This document shows positions 34,649-42,659 of a DNA stretch of 64,000 nucleotides, piece by piece. This DNA is from Clostridiaceae bacterium. GTDB lineage: Bacteria; Bacillota; Clostridia; Lachnospirales; Lachnospiraceae. The notes beneath the pieces were generated by a model that was not told where the DNA came from, ran no database searches, and saw only the letters and a list, made by a program, of their open reading frames with translations. Numbering within the stretch: position 1 is the first letter of the stretch; every line of letters starts with the position of its first letter. The translations under genes were made by a program, and so were the position numbers. Where the stretch lies: positions 291,127 to 355,126 of the forward strand of contig CAJSZV010000001.1 of the NCBI GenBank assembly GCA_910574345.1, written 5' to 3'.

Positions 34649-35394
34649 TAGAGATAGTAAGACAGGGATTCCGTAGTTTGGAACCCTGTTTTCTTATACA
34701 GGTTTCTGGCAATATAATTCTGTCCCGATACCTGCAGTGTCACCCTGTGGCCTGTACGGGAAAGAAGGGAGAGCATGCCGAGAAGAAACTGAGTTCCGAA
34801 CCCCTGCCCCTGATAATCCTCATGAATCTGGAAGGAATAGAGATAGAACTGACGTCCCGATGGAATGACGGCGCAGGTCCCTATAACTCTGCCTTTAAGA
34901 CAAGCGGAATACAGGTTGTCTCCCTCAGGCTCAATGGTCAGGGAGTCCATAACATAGGCCTGGTCTTTGGGGGTCAGAGAGCGGGCCATGGTATGTTCGG
35001 AGTACCAGTATTCCGCCTCCATGGCCTCAAGAACAGCCTGGGCGGAAGGAGTCCTCTCATCAGCCAGAAAGCAAAAGTCCACAGACTGTCCCAGTTTCTT
35101 TTCGTAGGCCTCCACCAGATCCAAGACCTTGCTTAACAGTTTGGCAAAGTACCCTTTTCGGCGTTCTGCCGGTTCCACAAAAGCGCAGCATTCGCAGCGG
35201 GTATCATCAGGGAAAAAGAGAAATGCCATGGCCGACAGATGATCTTTTTCATACAAAAGAAAAATATCATATTCCAAATCTTCTTCCAGAGGGGCAGTGA
35301 GGGACATGGGTTCCTTCTCCCGGCATGACGCCACAAGGCTTTCCATGTCTTTCTTCTGTTCTTTTGTAGGTTTTGTGGTGTGGATCATATTCAT
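34645..35394 (-). CDS. GNAT-family N-acetyltransferase (tandem domains)
   Basis: 249 residues with two GNAT-like halves. The first has CAFVEPAERRKGYFAKLLSK (acetyl-CoA loop R/Q-x-x-G-x-G/A altered to RRKGYF). The second has the better motif A: IHEDYQGQGFGTQFLLGML, then NLYKKTGFQTTESLSYYLY. It probably acetylates an amine on a small molecule or protein; substrate unknown. Tail-to-tail overlap of four bases with the alarmone synthetase leaves no room for a terminator between them, so antisense overlap of the transcripts is likely. Confidence 0.88.
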   Translation of the reverse strand: MNMIHTTKPTKEQKKDMESLVASCREKEPMSLTAPLEEDLEYDIFLLYEKDHLSAMAFLFFPDDTRCECCAFVEPAERRKGYFAKLLSKVLDLVEAYEKKLGQSVDFCFLADERTPSAQAVLEAMEAEYWYSEHTMARSLTPKDQAYVMDSLTIEPEGDNLYSACLKGRVIGTCAVIPSGRQFYLYSFQIHEDYQGQGFGTQFLLGMLSLLSRTGHRVTLQVSGQNYIARNLYKKTGFQTTESLSYYLY

Positions 35395-35509
35395 AAGCAG
35401 GGCTCCTGTCCTTTTTTCTTAAGTATATCCTGAATTCATAAAGTTTGCAATGTTATCCTTGTAGTTATTGGTTGGAAATGGTAGAATAGTGTAACAGTTC
35501 AGACGGCGG

Positions 35510-35570
35510 GGAATTTGATATGAATTAAAGCGTCAAGCTTGCTTGTAAGCTTTAATTCATATCAAATTCC
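35510..35570. repeat. Perfect 22-bp AT-rich inverted repeat
   Basis: Bases 35510-35531 are the exact reverse complement of 35549-35570, with a 17-base loop. There is no T-run, and it lies between divergent genes (GNAT and lrgA), so a terminator role is unlikely. It could be an operator, a mobile-element relic or an RNA leader element for lrgAB. Confidence 0.85.
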
Positions 35571-35591
35571 ACATTGAGCGAACACCAGATG

Positions 35592-35655
35592 CTTCTTGTC
35601 CGTCTACAACGGGCAAGAAGACCCCCGTCTGACCCCCGTCTGACCCCCGCGGCCC
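35592..35655. repeat. Second hairpin and CCCCCGTCTGA tandem repeats before lrgA
   Basis: Bases 35592-35603 pair with 35609-35620 (12 positions, one wobble, loop CTACA). Three copies of a GACCCCCGTCT unit follow directly (35620-35650), then a C-rich stretch. Together with the 35510 stem this 145-base leader is highly structured. The rest of the gap (35395-35509, 35656-35734) shows no gene. Confidence 0.7.
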
Positions 35656-35734
35656 CCCAGCCAGGACATCAAATCTTATGCCCCCGCCTGGGCGCCGCCC
35701 CTTCACAAACCATAAAGACAGAAAGGATTATGTT

Positions 35735-36097
35735 ATGAAATATGTAAGACAAAGCTGTATTATTTTTGGAATCACCATGGCAGGAGAACTTCTCAATACC
35801 CTGCTGCCCCTCCCGATTCCCGCCGGTGTCTACGGGCTGTTTCTCTTGCTTTTGGGACTTTGTACCGGTCTGATTAAGCTGGAACATGTGGAGGAGACCG
35901 GCAATTTTCTTTTGGATATTATGCCTCTCATGTTTGTGCCCGTCATTGTAGGGCTTATGGAAGACTATGATATCCTGAAAGCCGTGGCTGTTCCGGTGAT
36001 TGTGATTTCCGTTCTGTCCACCATTGCGGTTATGGCAGTGACAGGGAAGGTTACAGAGTTTTTGATTCGTATGATGGGGAAGGGAGAGAGAAAATGA
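35735..36097 (+). CDS. lrgA: LrgA/CidA-family holin-like membrane protein
   Basis: 120 residues from ATG 35735 (GAAAGGA upstream); an ATG at 35678 is in the C-rich leader and unlikely. Four membrane segments: SCIIFGITMAGELLNTLLPL, YGLFLLLLGLC, IMPLMFVPVIVGLM and AVPVIVISVLSTIAVMAVT. The family resembles phage holins and works with LrgB, affecting autolysis and, in Bacillus, pyruvate uptake. It overlaps lrgB by four bases. No LytSR pair adjoins, although an AgrA/LytTR-type pair lies at 42 kb. Confidence 0.9.
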   Translation: MKYVRQSCIIFGITMAGELLNTLLPLPIPAGVYGLFLLLLGLCTGLIKLEHVEETGNFLLDIMPLMFVPVIVGLMEDYDILKAVAVPVIVISVLSTIAVMAVTGKVTEFLIRMMGKGERK

Positions 36098-36792
36098 TGA
36101 ATGAATTGTTTATGAATTCCGTCTGCTTTGGTTTTGCCGCCACCATAGGAGCTTATCTTTTGGGAATCGAGATCAAGAAAAGGATCAATCTTGCCATTAT
36201 GAATCCTCTCCTTGTGGCTGTGATTCTGGTGATCTCATTTCTTCTGGTATTTCGGATTGACTACAAGGTTTATGAGGCGGGGAGCCGGTATATCAGCTTT
36301 CTTTTAACTCCCGCCACGGTTTGTCTGGCTATTCCGCTCTACAAGCAGCTCAGACTGCTAAAAGACAACTTTGCAGCCGTTGCGGGAGGCATTTTCTCAG
36401 GAGTTCTGGCAAGTGCTTTCAGCATCTTTGTGCTCAGTAAACTTTTTGGTTTAAATCACGAGTATTATGTGACCCTTCTTCCCAAATCCATCACTACGGC
36501 TATCGGTATGGGCGTCAGCGAAGAGGCCGGGGGGATTGTGGCCCTTACTGTGGTCAGCATCGTAATCACCGGCATTCTGGGCAATGTAATCGGAGAGACC
36601 GTATTTAAGATTTTTAAGATCACCAGTCCCATTGCAAAGGGGCTGGCCCTGGGCACTTCGGCTCATGCCATCGGAACTTCCAGGGCTTTGGAACTGGGGG
36701 AGGTGGAAGGCGCCATGGGAAGCCTTGCTATTGCAGTGGCGGGCCTTATGACAGTGGCGGTGGTGCCTCTGGCAGCAGGGCTTATCCGGTGA
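36094..36792 (+). CDS. lrgB: LrgB/CidB-family membrane protein
   Basis: 232 residues with about seven hydrophobic segments. Family landmarks are YLLGIEIKKRIN near the start, LLPKSITTAIGMGVSEEAGG in the middle and GLALGTSAHAIGTSRALELGEVEGAMG, the most conserved stretch. It partners LrgA. The four-base overlap indicates translational coupling. Downstream, a 104-base gap separates it from the pyrimidine genes. Confidence 0.92.
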   Translation: MMNELFMNSVCFGFAATIGAYLLGIEIKKRINLAIMNPLLVAVILVISFLLVFRIDYKVYEAGSRYISFLLTPATVCLAIPLYKQLRLLKDNFAAVAGGIFSGVLASAFSIFVLSKLFGLNHEYYVTLLPKSITTAIGMGVSEEAGGIVALTVVSIVITGILGNVIGETVFKIFKITSPIAKGLALGTSAHAIGTSRALELGEVEGAMGSLAIAVAGLMTVAVVPLAAGLIR

Positions 36793-36896
36793 GCAGGGAA
36801 TCCTTTCTTGCGCGGCGGGGACATTTATGATAGAATTTATAGAAAGCACAAAGTGAGTGCGGATAATCAGAAAAATCTCAGACAAAGGAGAAAATT

Positions 36897-37814
36897 ATGA
36901 TCAGTCAATTAATTGAAAAGATCCAAAAGACAAAAGCTCCCTTATGTGTAGGCCTGGATCCTATGCTGAGCTATATCCCGGAGCATATAGTAAAGAGGAC
37001 TTTTGAGGAATACGGCGAAACTTTAAAAGGGGCCGCTGAGGCGGTATGGCAGTTTAATAAGGAGATCGTGGATCATACCTGTGATCTGATTCCTGCCGTA
37101 AAACCTCAGATTGCCATGTATGAGCAGTTTGGAATTGAAGGACTGATCGTATATAAAAGAACCGTGGATTACTGTCAGGAAAAGGGGCTGATCGTTATCG
37201 GGGATGTGAAGAGAGGCGATATCGGCTCCACATCAGCGGCTTATGCCACGGGACATCTGGGGCATGTTGTGGTGGGAAGCCGGACTCTGTCAGGATTTCA
37301 TACGGAATTTATTACGGTTAATCCTTATCTGGGAACAGATGGGGTGAAGCCTTTTGTGGATGTGTGCTCTAAGGAGGACAGAGGGATCTTCGTGCTGACA
37401 AAGACATCGAATCCTTCCAGCGGGGAATTCCAGGACCGTCTTTTCGACGGAAGGGCCTTATATGAGCTGGTGGCCGACAAAGTGGTGGAGTGGGGCAGCC
37501 AGTCCATGGACGGTGATTACAGCAACGTAGGTGCGGTAGTGGGAGCCACCTATCCGGAGATGAGCAAGGTTCTGCGGAAACTCATGCCCAGGAATTATTT
37601 CCTGGTGCCCGGTTACGGCGCACAGGGAGGCAGGGCAGAGGATTTAAAATACTGTTTCAATGAGGACGGCTTAGGCGCCATCGTCAATTCCTCCAGAGGG
37701 ATCATTGCCGCTTATAAACAGGAGAAATACAGTAAGTTTGGGGCTGAGCATTTCGGAGAGGCTTCCAGGCAGGCGGTTGCGGATATGGCGGCGGATATTA
37801 ACAGCGTTCTGTAA
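36897..37814 (+). CDS. pyrF: Orotidine-5'-phosphate decarboxylase
   Basis: 305 residues, the longer type-2 PyrF form. LCVGLDPMLSYIPEHI at the N terminus, catalytic DVKRGDIGSTS (D-K-x-x-D), GVVGATYPEMSKVLRK and the phosphate loop VPGYGAQGGRAED are present. It makes UMP from OMP, the last step of de novo pyrimidine synthesis. AAAGGAG precedes the ATG. It leads a three-gene set with pyrK and pyrD. No PyrR-type attenuator was evident in the leader. Confidence 0.95.
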   Translation: MISQLIEKIQKTKAPLCVGLDPMLSYIPEHIVKRTFEEYGETLKGAAEAVWQFNKEIVDHTCDLIPAVKPQIAMYEQFGIEGLIVYKRTVDYCQEKGLIVIGDVKRGDIGSTSAAYATGHLGHVVVGSRTLSGFHTEFITVNPYLGTDGVKPFVDVCSKEDRGIFVLTKTSNPSSGEFQDRLFDGRALYELVADKVVEWGSQSMDGDYSNVGAVVGATYPEMSKVLRKLMPRNYFLVPGYGAQGGRAEDLKYCFNEDGLGAIVNSSRGIIAAYKQEKYSKFGAEHFGEASRQAVADMAADINSVL

Positions 37815-37907
37815 GACAGACGCGGATGAAAGGAAAAGCCAGGGTGCGAGACCGGAGGCCGGTCTTGCAGGTGATATGCTGTATTCAGGTGTTTGATGTG
37901 AGGAGAG

Positions 37908-38684
37908 ATGGCAGTGGGCAAGGGAAAGAGGACATGTGTAGTAAAGAGCCAGGAGCGTCTGGCTGAGGATGTTTATAGTATGTGGATTCAGGCAGGGGAT
38001 ATGGTACAAGAGGCCGGGCCGGGGCAGTTTATCTCCGTCTATTCGAAGGACGGTTCCAGGCTTCTTCCCAGGCCTATCAGTATCTGTGAGATTGACAGGC
38101 CGGCCGGGGCGCTGCGGATCGTATATCGAACCGTGGGAGAGGGAACAAGGGAATTTTCGGAGTATGGACAAGGGGAGTCTGTTGATATCCTTGGGCCTTT
38201 GGGTAACGGATTCCCGGAGGTTTCCCGGAATAAAGAAGTGTTCCTCATAGGCGGAGGCATCGGGATTCCTCCTATGCTGGAACTGGCAAAGAGTCTGACC
38301 TGCAAAAAGAGTATTATCCTGGGATACAGGGATACCTTGTTTCTGAATCAGGAGTTTGAAGCCTATGGTGATGTGTATGTGGCCACGGAGGACGGGAGTG
38401 CCGGGAGCAGAGGGAATGTTCTGGATGCGGTAAGAGACCATGGATTAAAGGCGGATATGATTATGGCCTGCGGCCCCACTCCCATGCTGAAGGCCATAAA
38501 GGCTTATGCCGAGGAACATCATATGGAGTGCTATCTGTCTCTGGAAGAGAAGATGGCCTGCGGGGTCGGCGCATGCCTGGCCTGCGTCTGCCAGACAAAA
38601 GAGGTGGATCATCATTCCAATGTCCATAACCGCAGAATCTGCAAGGACGGTCCCGTATTTCGGGCGGAGGAGGTAATACTGTGA
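37908..38684 (+). CDS. pyrK: Dihydroorotate dehydrogenase electron-transfer subunit
   Basis: 258 residues. FAD-binding region RPISICEID and [16 protein letters not shown]-binding [24 protein letters not shown], and C-terminal [2Fe-2S] cysteines in [12 protein letters not shown] plus RICKDGPVF. It passes electrons from dihydroorotate, through PyrD, to NAD+. GAGGAGAG lies before ATG 37908. It overlaps pyrD by four bases, matching the one-to-one assembly of the two subunits. Confidence 0.95.
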   Translation: MAVGKGKRTCVVKSQERLAEDVYSMWIQAGDMVQEAGPGQFISVYSKDGSRLLPRPISICEIDRPAGALRIVYRTVGEGTREFSEYGQGESVDILGPLGNGFPEVSRNKEVFLIGGGIGIPPMLELAKSLTCKKSIILGYRDTLFLNQEFEAYGDVYVATEDGSAGSRGNVLDAVRDHGLKADMIMACGPTPMLKAIKAYAEEHHMECYLSLEEKMACGVGACLACVCQTKEVDHHSNVHNRRICKDGPVFRAEEVIL

Positions 38685-39586
38685 GAAAGACCAGCGTGAA
38701 TATTGCAGGGGTGGAGCTTAAGAACCCGGTTATGACGGCTTCCGGCACCTTTGGTTCAGGCCAGGAGTACGGCGAGTTTGTAGACTTAAGCCTTCTTGGA
38801 GGCGTGGTGACAAAAGGCGTGTCCAATGTTCCATGGCCCGGCAATCCTGCTCCCAGGATCGCAGAAACTTACGGCGGCATGATCAATGCCATAGGCCTTC
38901 AGAATCCGGGGATTGACGTGTTTGTGAACCGGGATATTCCCTATCTGAGACAGTATGACACCAGGATCATCGTCAATGTATGCGGCAAGACTGCAGAAGA
39001 TTATGTGGGAGTGGTGGAACGTCTTGCCGGGGAACCTGTAGATCTTTTGGAGATCAATATATCCTGCCCCAATGTAAAGGAGGGCGGCATTGCCTTCGGC
39101 CAGGATCCGAAAGCGGTGGAGGCTATTACCAGAGAGGTAAAGAACCATGCAAAACAGCCGGTGATCATGAAGCTGAGTCCCAATGTGACGGATATTACAG
39201 CCACAGCCAAGGCGGCGCAAGCCGGAGGGGCGGATGCCATTTCCCTCATTAACACTTTGACGGGCATGAAAATTGATATTCACAAAAGGGCGTTTGCAGT
39301 GGCCAACAAGACAGGAGGTTTGTCGGGCCCTGCCATCAAGCCGGTGGCAGTGCGCATGGTATATCAGGTGGCTCAGGCAGTGAAGCTTCCCATTATCGGC
39401 ATGGGAGGAATCATGACGGCGGAGGATGCCATAGAGTTTATTCTGGCCGGCGCCAGCGCCGTGTCCGTGGGAACGGCGAACTTCCATAATCCTTATGCTA
39501 CGGCGGAGATTATTAAGGGAATTGAAGAATATATGGAGCGGTACGGCGTCCAGGATATCAATGAACTCATCGGCGCCGTGAGATAA
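38681..39586 (+). CDS. pyrD: Dihydroorotate dehydrogenase, catalytic subunit (class 1B)
   Basis: 301 residues with a GTG start inside the pyrK stop region. FMN barrel landmarks: [52 protein letters not shown] with the class 1B catalytic cysteine, [35 protein letters not shown] and [22 protein letters not shown]. It oxidises dihydroorotate to orotate. A strong terminator follows nine bases after the stop. Confidence 0.96.
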   Translation: MRKTSVNIAGVELKNPVMTASGTFGSGQEYGEFVDLSLLGGVVTKGVSNVPWPGNPAPRIAETYGGMINAIGLQNPGIDVFVNRDIPYLRQYDTRIIVNVCGKTAEDYVGVVERLAGEPVDLLEINISCPNVKEGGIAFGQDPKAVEAITREVKNHAKQPVIMKLSPNVTDITATAKAAQAGGADAISLINTLTGMKIDIHKRAFAVANKTGGLSGPAIKPVAVRMVYQVAQAVKLPIIGMGGIMTAEDAIEFILAGASAVSVGTANFHNPYATAEIIKGIEEYMERYGVQDINELIGAVR

Positions 39587-39594
39587 GCGCACAG

Positions 39595-39629
39595 AAAAAT
39601 CCCCAGGGCGTTGCGTCCTGGGGATTTTT
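39595..39629. terminator. Bidirectional terminator between pyrD and the NagB-like gene
   Basis: Perfect 13-bp stem (39595-39607 with 39617-39629) with A-run and T-run on either side, so it can stop transcription from both converging genes. Confidence 0.95.
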
Positions 39630-39665
39630 CCGTGTGCCCTCTTGGCACACATTGCGCGTAATATC

Positions 39666-40352
39666 TTACAGCTTGGAAGCAGCCGGCTTGTCCAGAAGAA
39701 CGACTACATCGGGATGCATCTGCAGAAGGGATGCAGGAGCCATAGTAGTGATAGGGCCGTTAACCATCTTCGCTACGGCGTCAGCCTTCTCCTCGCCGTT
39801 GGCGATCATAATGATCTTCTTGGCATGCATGATATGACGCAGTCCCATGGCGCAGGTTGGTCTTCCGGCTTTGTTGTACTCTACATGAGCCTCAGCTGTC
39901 AGAGTCTCTTTGGGACGGTTCATGCCGATATGGGCGTCTGCACCGATACCCAGAACCTGCATGTCCAGACGTCCGTCAGGAAGGCTGTCCATCAGATCGT
40001 CATACTTTTTGCATTCTTCCGGGATTCCTCCGGCAAGGCCGTCAGGAAGGATGAGCTGCTTGTCATCAGCGTCAACATGATCCAGAAGGTGTGCATGGAA
40101 GAATTTGTTTCTCAGGCTGTTAGGATCCTCCGGCGGAATATCAGCCATTTCTTCCAGATTATAAAGAGTGCACTCAGCGAAAGAAACGCGATGCTCCTTG
40201 TAAAGATTCACCAATTCAGCGCACAATCCCACAGGAGTGCTGCCTGCAGTCAGGCCAAGGTGGCAGTTAGGTTTCTGCAGAAGCTGTGCGGCTACCAGGT
40301 CGGCAGCGGCCTTGCTCATCTCTTCGTAAGTGTCATAAATTTGAACTCTCAT
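39666..40352 (-). CDS. Divergent glucosamine-6-phosphate deaminase-like protein (NagB paralogue)
   Basis: 228 residues; E. coli NagB has 266. The sugar-phosphate loop HLGLTAGSTPVGL and GPITTMAPASLLQMHPD match NagB well. Active-site differences are clear: NagB's catalytic Asp72 in MDEY becomes Glu (NLEEM), GNDGHIAFNEP becomes GADAHIGMNRP so D139 and H141 remain but Glu148 is Arg, and the mobile lid after it is some 16 residues shorter. It may be a relaxed-specificity isomerase/deaminase or a 6-phosphogluconolactonase-like relative. Promoter region lies in the 260-base gap shared with the TetR gene. Confidence 0.75.
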   Translation of the reverse strand: MRVQIYDTYEEMSKAAADLVAAQLLQKPNCHLGLTAGSTPVGLCAELVNLYKEHRVSFAECTLYNLEEMADIPPEDPNSLRNKFFHAHLLDHVDADDKQLILPDGLAGGIPEECKKYDDLMDSLPDGRLDMQVLGIGADAHIGMNRPKETLTAEAHVEYNKAGRPTCAMGLRHIMHAKKIIMIANGEEKADAVAKMVNGPITTMAPASLLQMHPDVVVLLDKPAASKL

Positions 40353-40539
40353 GTTTCCCTCTCTCCTTTACATTTTATAAATGTTTGCTGTGATATTATT
40401 ATACTGAGTTATATTTGGTAAATCAAGGAAAACATAGGGACAGAGGTCATTATGATACAATGTACCGCTTGAGGTTTTAAAGTAGGGGGATTTCCGAAAA
40501 CGATGTAACAGGGCAGCGGAAATTGGCGGCCAAAAGCAG

Positions 40540-40596
40540 TTGACATCATACGCCAGGTTCGAGTATAATAGTTATTGACCAAAAGTCAATAACTAT
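40540..40596 (+). promoter_or_regulatory. Promoter with overlapping palindromic operator of the TetR gene
   Basis: TTGACA (40540-40545), 18-base spacer, TATAAT (40564-40569). Beginning within the -10, a perfect 12-bp inverted repeat (40568-40579 and 40585-40596; core GTTATTGAC-caaaa-GTCAATAAC) covers the start site. This is the expected place for an autoregulating TetR repressor; ligand release would open the regulator and the transporter gene behind it. Confidence 0.88.
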
Positions 40597-40614
40597 AAAA
40601 GGAGGAAGGAAACC

Positions 40615-41268
40615 TTGGCAAGACCAGTGAAGAGGCCACCGGAGCAATGGAAAAAGGAGATTTTACATGCGGCAAAGGAATTGTTCCTGTCAAAAGGTTA
40701 TGAGGAGACGGCTGTCTCTGATATTATGGAACTGGCAGGCGGGGCAAAGGGGATGTTCTACCGTTTTTTTCAGAGCAAGGAGGAAGTCATCCACGCCCTG
40801 GGGAACCAGATGTTTTTCGAGAATAATCCTTTTGAGGCTGTGAGAGGGCGTTCTGACTTAAACGGACTGGAGAAGATTCGGCAGATGCTTGTCTTTGACA
40901 GAGCCGATAAAGAGCGGGAGAAGGTCAGCGCGCAGGCGGTCTCCATTTTAAAGGACCCGCGTATTCTGGCGGCTGCGGTGGAGGAAAACAGGCGAATCCT
41001 GACTCCTTTGTGGCTTGAACTCATTGAGGAAGGTCAGAGGGACGGCTCCATACAAACGGAGTATGCAAAGGAACTTTCCGAGCTTATGCCGCTTGTGAAT
41101 TTCTGGCTGCTGCCCTCGGTTTTTCCTGGAGACGCAGAAGAGATTCAGCATAAGTGCCGCTTTATTGCAGAGGTTCTCACGGCCATGGGCCTTCCGATTA
41201 TAGAGGACGAGATGTATGAAAGAACCGGGAAGATACTGGGAGACAAAGAGACAGAGAGAGGTGAATAA
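40615..41268 (+). CDS. TetR-family transcriptional regulator
   Basis: 217 residues from a TTG start at 40615 with GGAGGAAGG before it. The N-terminal helix-turn-helix is ILHAAKELFLSKGYEETAVSDIMELAGGAKGMFYRFFQSKEEVIHAL. The C-terminal ligand domain is not assignable to a known subfamily. It probably represses its own operon through the palindrome at 40568. The regulated partner gene, an MFS transporter four bases downstream, is now broken, so the regulator may control targets elsewhere or be on its way to loss. Confidence 0.92.
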   Translation: MARPVKRPPEQWKKEILHAAKELFLSKGYEETAVSDIMELAGGAKGMFYRFFQSKEEVIHALGNQMFFENNPFEAVRGRSDLNGLEKIRQMLVFDRADKEREKVSAQAVSILKDPRILAAAVEENRRILTPLWLELIEEGQRDGSIQTEYAKELSELMPLVNFWLLPSVFPGDAEEIQHKCRFIAEVLTAMGLPIIEDEMYERTGKILGDKETERGE

Positions 41269-41271
41269 GGT

Positions 41272-41830
41272 ATGGAGCGGAGACTGTTTACAAGGAATTT
41301 TGTCCTTCTTGTGCTGGGGCAGGTGAGTTCGCTGTTTGGCAATTACATATTGCGGCTGGCTCTCTCCATGTATGTGCTTGAGGCGTCTGGCTTGGCCTCT
41401 GTGTTTGCCGGCATTTTATCAATTTCAGCAATACCTGCCATTCTTTTATCGCCTCTTGGCGGTATTCTGGCCGACCGGGCGGACAGACGGAATGTTATGG
41501 TGGCCCTGGATACGCTGACGGGAATGGCTGTCTTATGTGCGGCAGTCCTTCTCGCAAAGACAGGGGGCCAGGGACAGGCCGGCCTGGCTTTGCCGAAAGA
41601 ATATGGCCTGGCTGTTATCAGCGTGCTGCTTGTAGTGCTTTCCGTTCTCGGTGCCTTCGAGACACCTACGGTGCAGGCATGTATCCCCCAGATGCTGGAA
41701 GGCGATGATATTGTCAGAGGCATAGGGTTTCTGTTGTGCTGATTCTTACGGGAGCGGCGGTGTGCGCGGTCGGAGTGGCGGCGGCAGGTTTCTTTAAAAG
41801 GATGTCTTTTTGCGCTTCGAAAGCGCAGTA
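41272..41830 (+). pseudogene. MFS transporter remnant
   Basis: The frame from ATG 41272 encodes a normal MFS N terminus (FVLLVLGQVSSLFGNYIL; loop motif GGILADRADRRNVMVA; VQACIPQMLEGDD) but stops at residue 156 after GIGFLLC. In the next frame the text continues as VVLILTGAAVCAVGVAAAGFF to a stop near 41830, which reads as the last membrane helix of a transporter. About 220 central residues are deleted. A full protein would have about 400 residues and 12 helices. It was likely the efflux pump controlled by the TetR gene. Confidence 0.8.
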
Positions 41831-41881
41831 GGCCGTTTACAGCAAAGTAGGCCGTTTACAGCAAATATTCGCCCGTTTATG
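41828..41881 (+). promoter_or_regulatory. Tandem CCGTTTAC repeats before the LytTR regulator gene
   Basis: A 19-base unit (GTAGGCCGTTTACAGCAAA) occurs twice head to tail at 41828-41846 and 41847-41865, and a third partial match GCCCGTTTATGC lies at 41871. The core CCGTTTA resembles LytTR-type direct-repeat sites (consensus around GTT). Position 78-115 bases before the regulator start fits autoregulation. Confidence 0.5.
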
Positions 41882-41942
41882 CCGGTTCCCCATGAAAGCT
41901 GTCTGTTTTTCCGATATAACAGTTAGAAGGAAGGTGAATCCC

Positions 41943-42659
41943 ATGATTTCAATCGCAGTCTGTGATGATGAACTTTTGGAATGCATAAGCATATCAGCAA
42001 AGGTTCGAACATGTATGGAAGAGCTTGGCATACCCTGCAGCATTGAACAGTTTTACAGCGGGAAAGAGCTCCTTGGTTCTGTCAAACTGTTTGATTTGAT
42101 TTTTCTTGATATTCTCATGGAGGGTATGGACGGTCTGGAGACGGCCAGGCGGTGCAGGGAGCTGTCCTTTGAAAAAAAGCTGATCTTTTTGACATCCAGC
42201 CGAAGATATGTATTCGACGCTTACGATGTGGAAGCATTTCACTATCTGGTAAAACCTGTGGCTCAGGAGAAATTAAAGAACGTCTTAGAACGCGCCGTTA
42301 AGAAAGAGATGAGCCGCTCCAGTGATTATCTTGTGGTCAGCAGGGAGCGGCAGAAGAGAAAAATCTTTTTGGAATCTGTCCGGTATTTTGAGATCAGAGG
42401 CAGGCAGATTGATATTCATGAGGAAAAAGGAGTTTTTACTTATTATGAACAGATGGGGATTTTGGAGAAAGAGCTGGAGGGAAAAGGATTTTTCCGATGT
42501 CACAAAAGTTATTTGCTGAATCTGAACCACGTGGACAGCTACAACCGGCAGGAGGCAATTCTTGACAATGGAGAGCGGGTCATAATCGCCAAGCGCAGAT
42601 ATGAAGCCTTTTGCCAGGCTGTTCTGGCTAACATGAGAGAACATGGAGGGATTGTATGA
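41943..42659 (+). CDS. LytTR-family response regulator (AgrA type)
   Basis: 238 residues from ATG 41943 (AAGGAAGG upstream), not the in-frame ATG at 41892. Receiver domain: SIAVCDDELLECISI, phospho-Asp in LIFLDILMEGMDGLE, FLTSSRRYV and the lysine in YLVKPVAQ. LytTR DNA-binding domain from about 130: FLESVRYFEIRGRQIDIHEEKG and GFFRCHKSYLLNLNHVDSY. It binds direct repeats when phosphorylated by the kinase encoded next (four-base overlap). No autoinducer peptide or AgrB-like processing gene was found beside it. Confidence 0.93.
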   Translation: MISIAVCDDELLECISISAKVRTCMEELGIPCSIEQFYSGKELLGSVKLFDLIFLDILMEGMDGLETARRCRELSFEKKLIFLTSSRRYVFDAYDVEAFHYLVKPVAQEKLKNVLERAVKKEMSRSSDYLVVSRERQKRKIFLESVRYFEIRGRQIDIHEEKGVFTYYEQMGILEKELEGKGFFRCHKSYLLNLNHVDSYNRQEAILDNGERVIIAKRRYEAFCQAVLANMREHGGIV

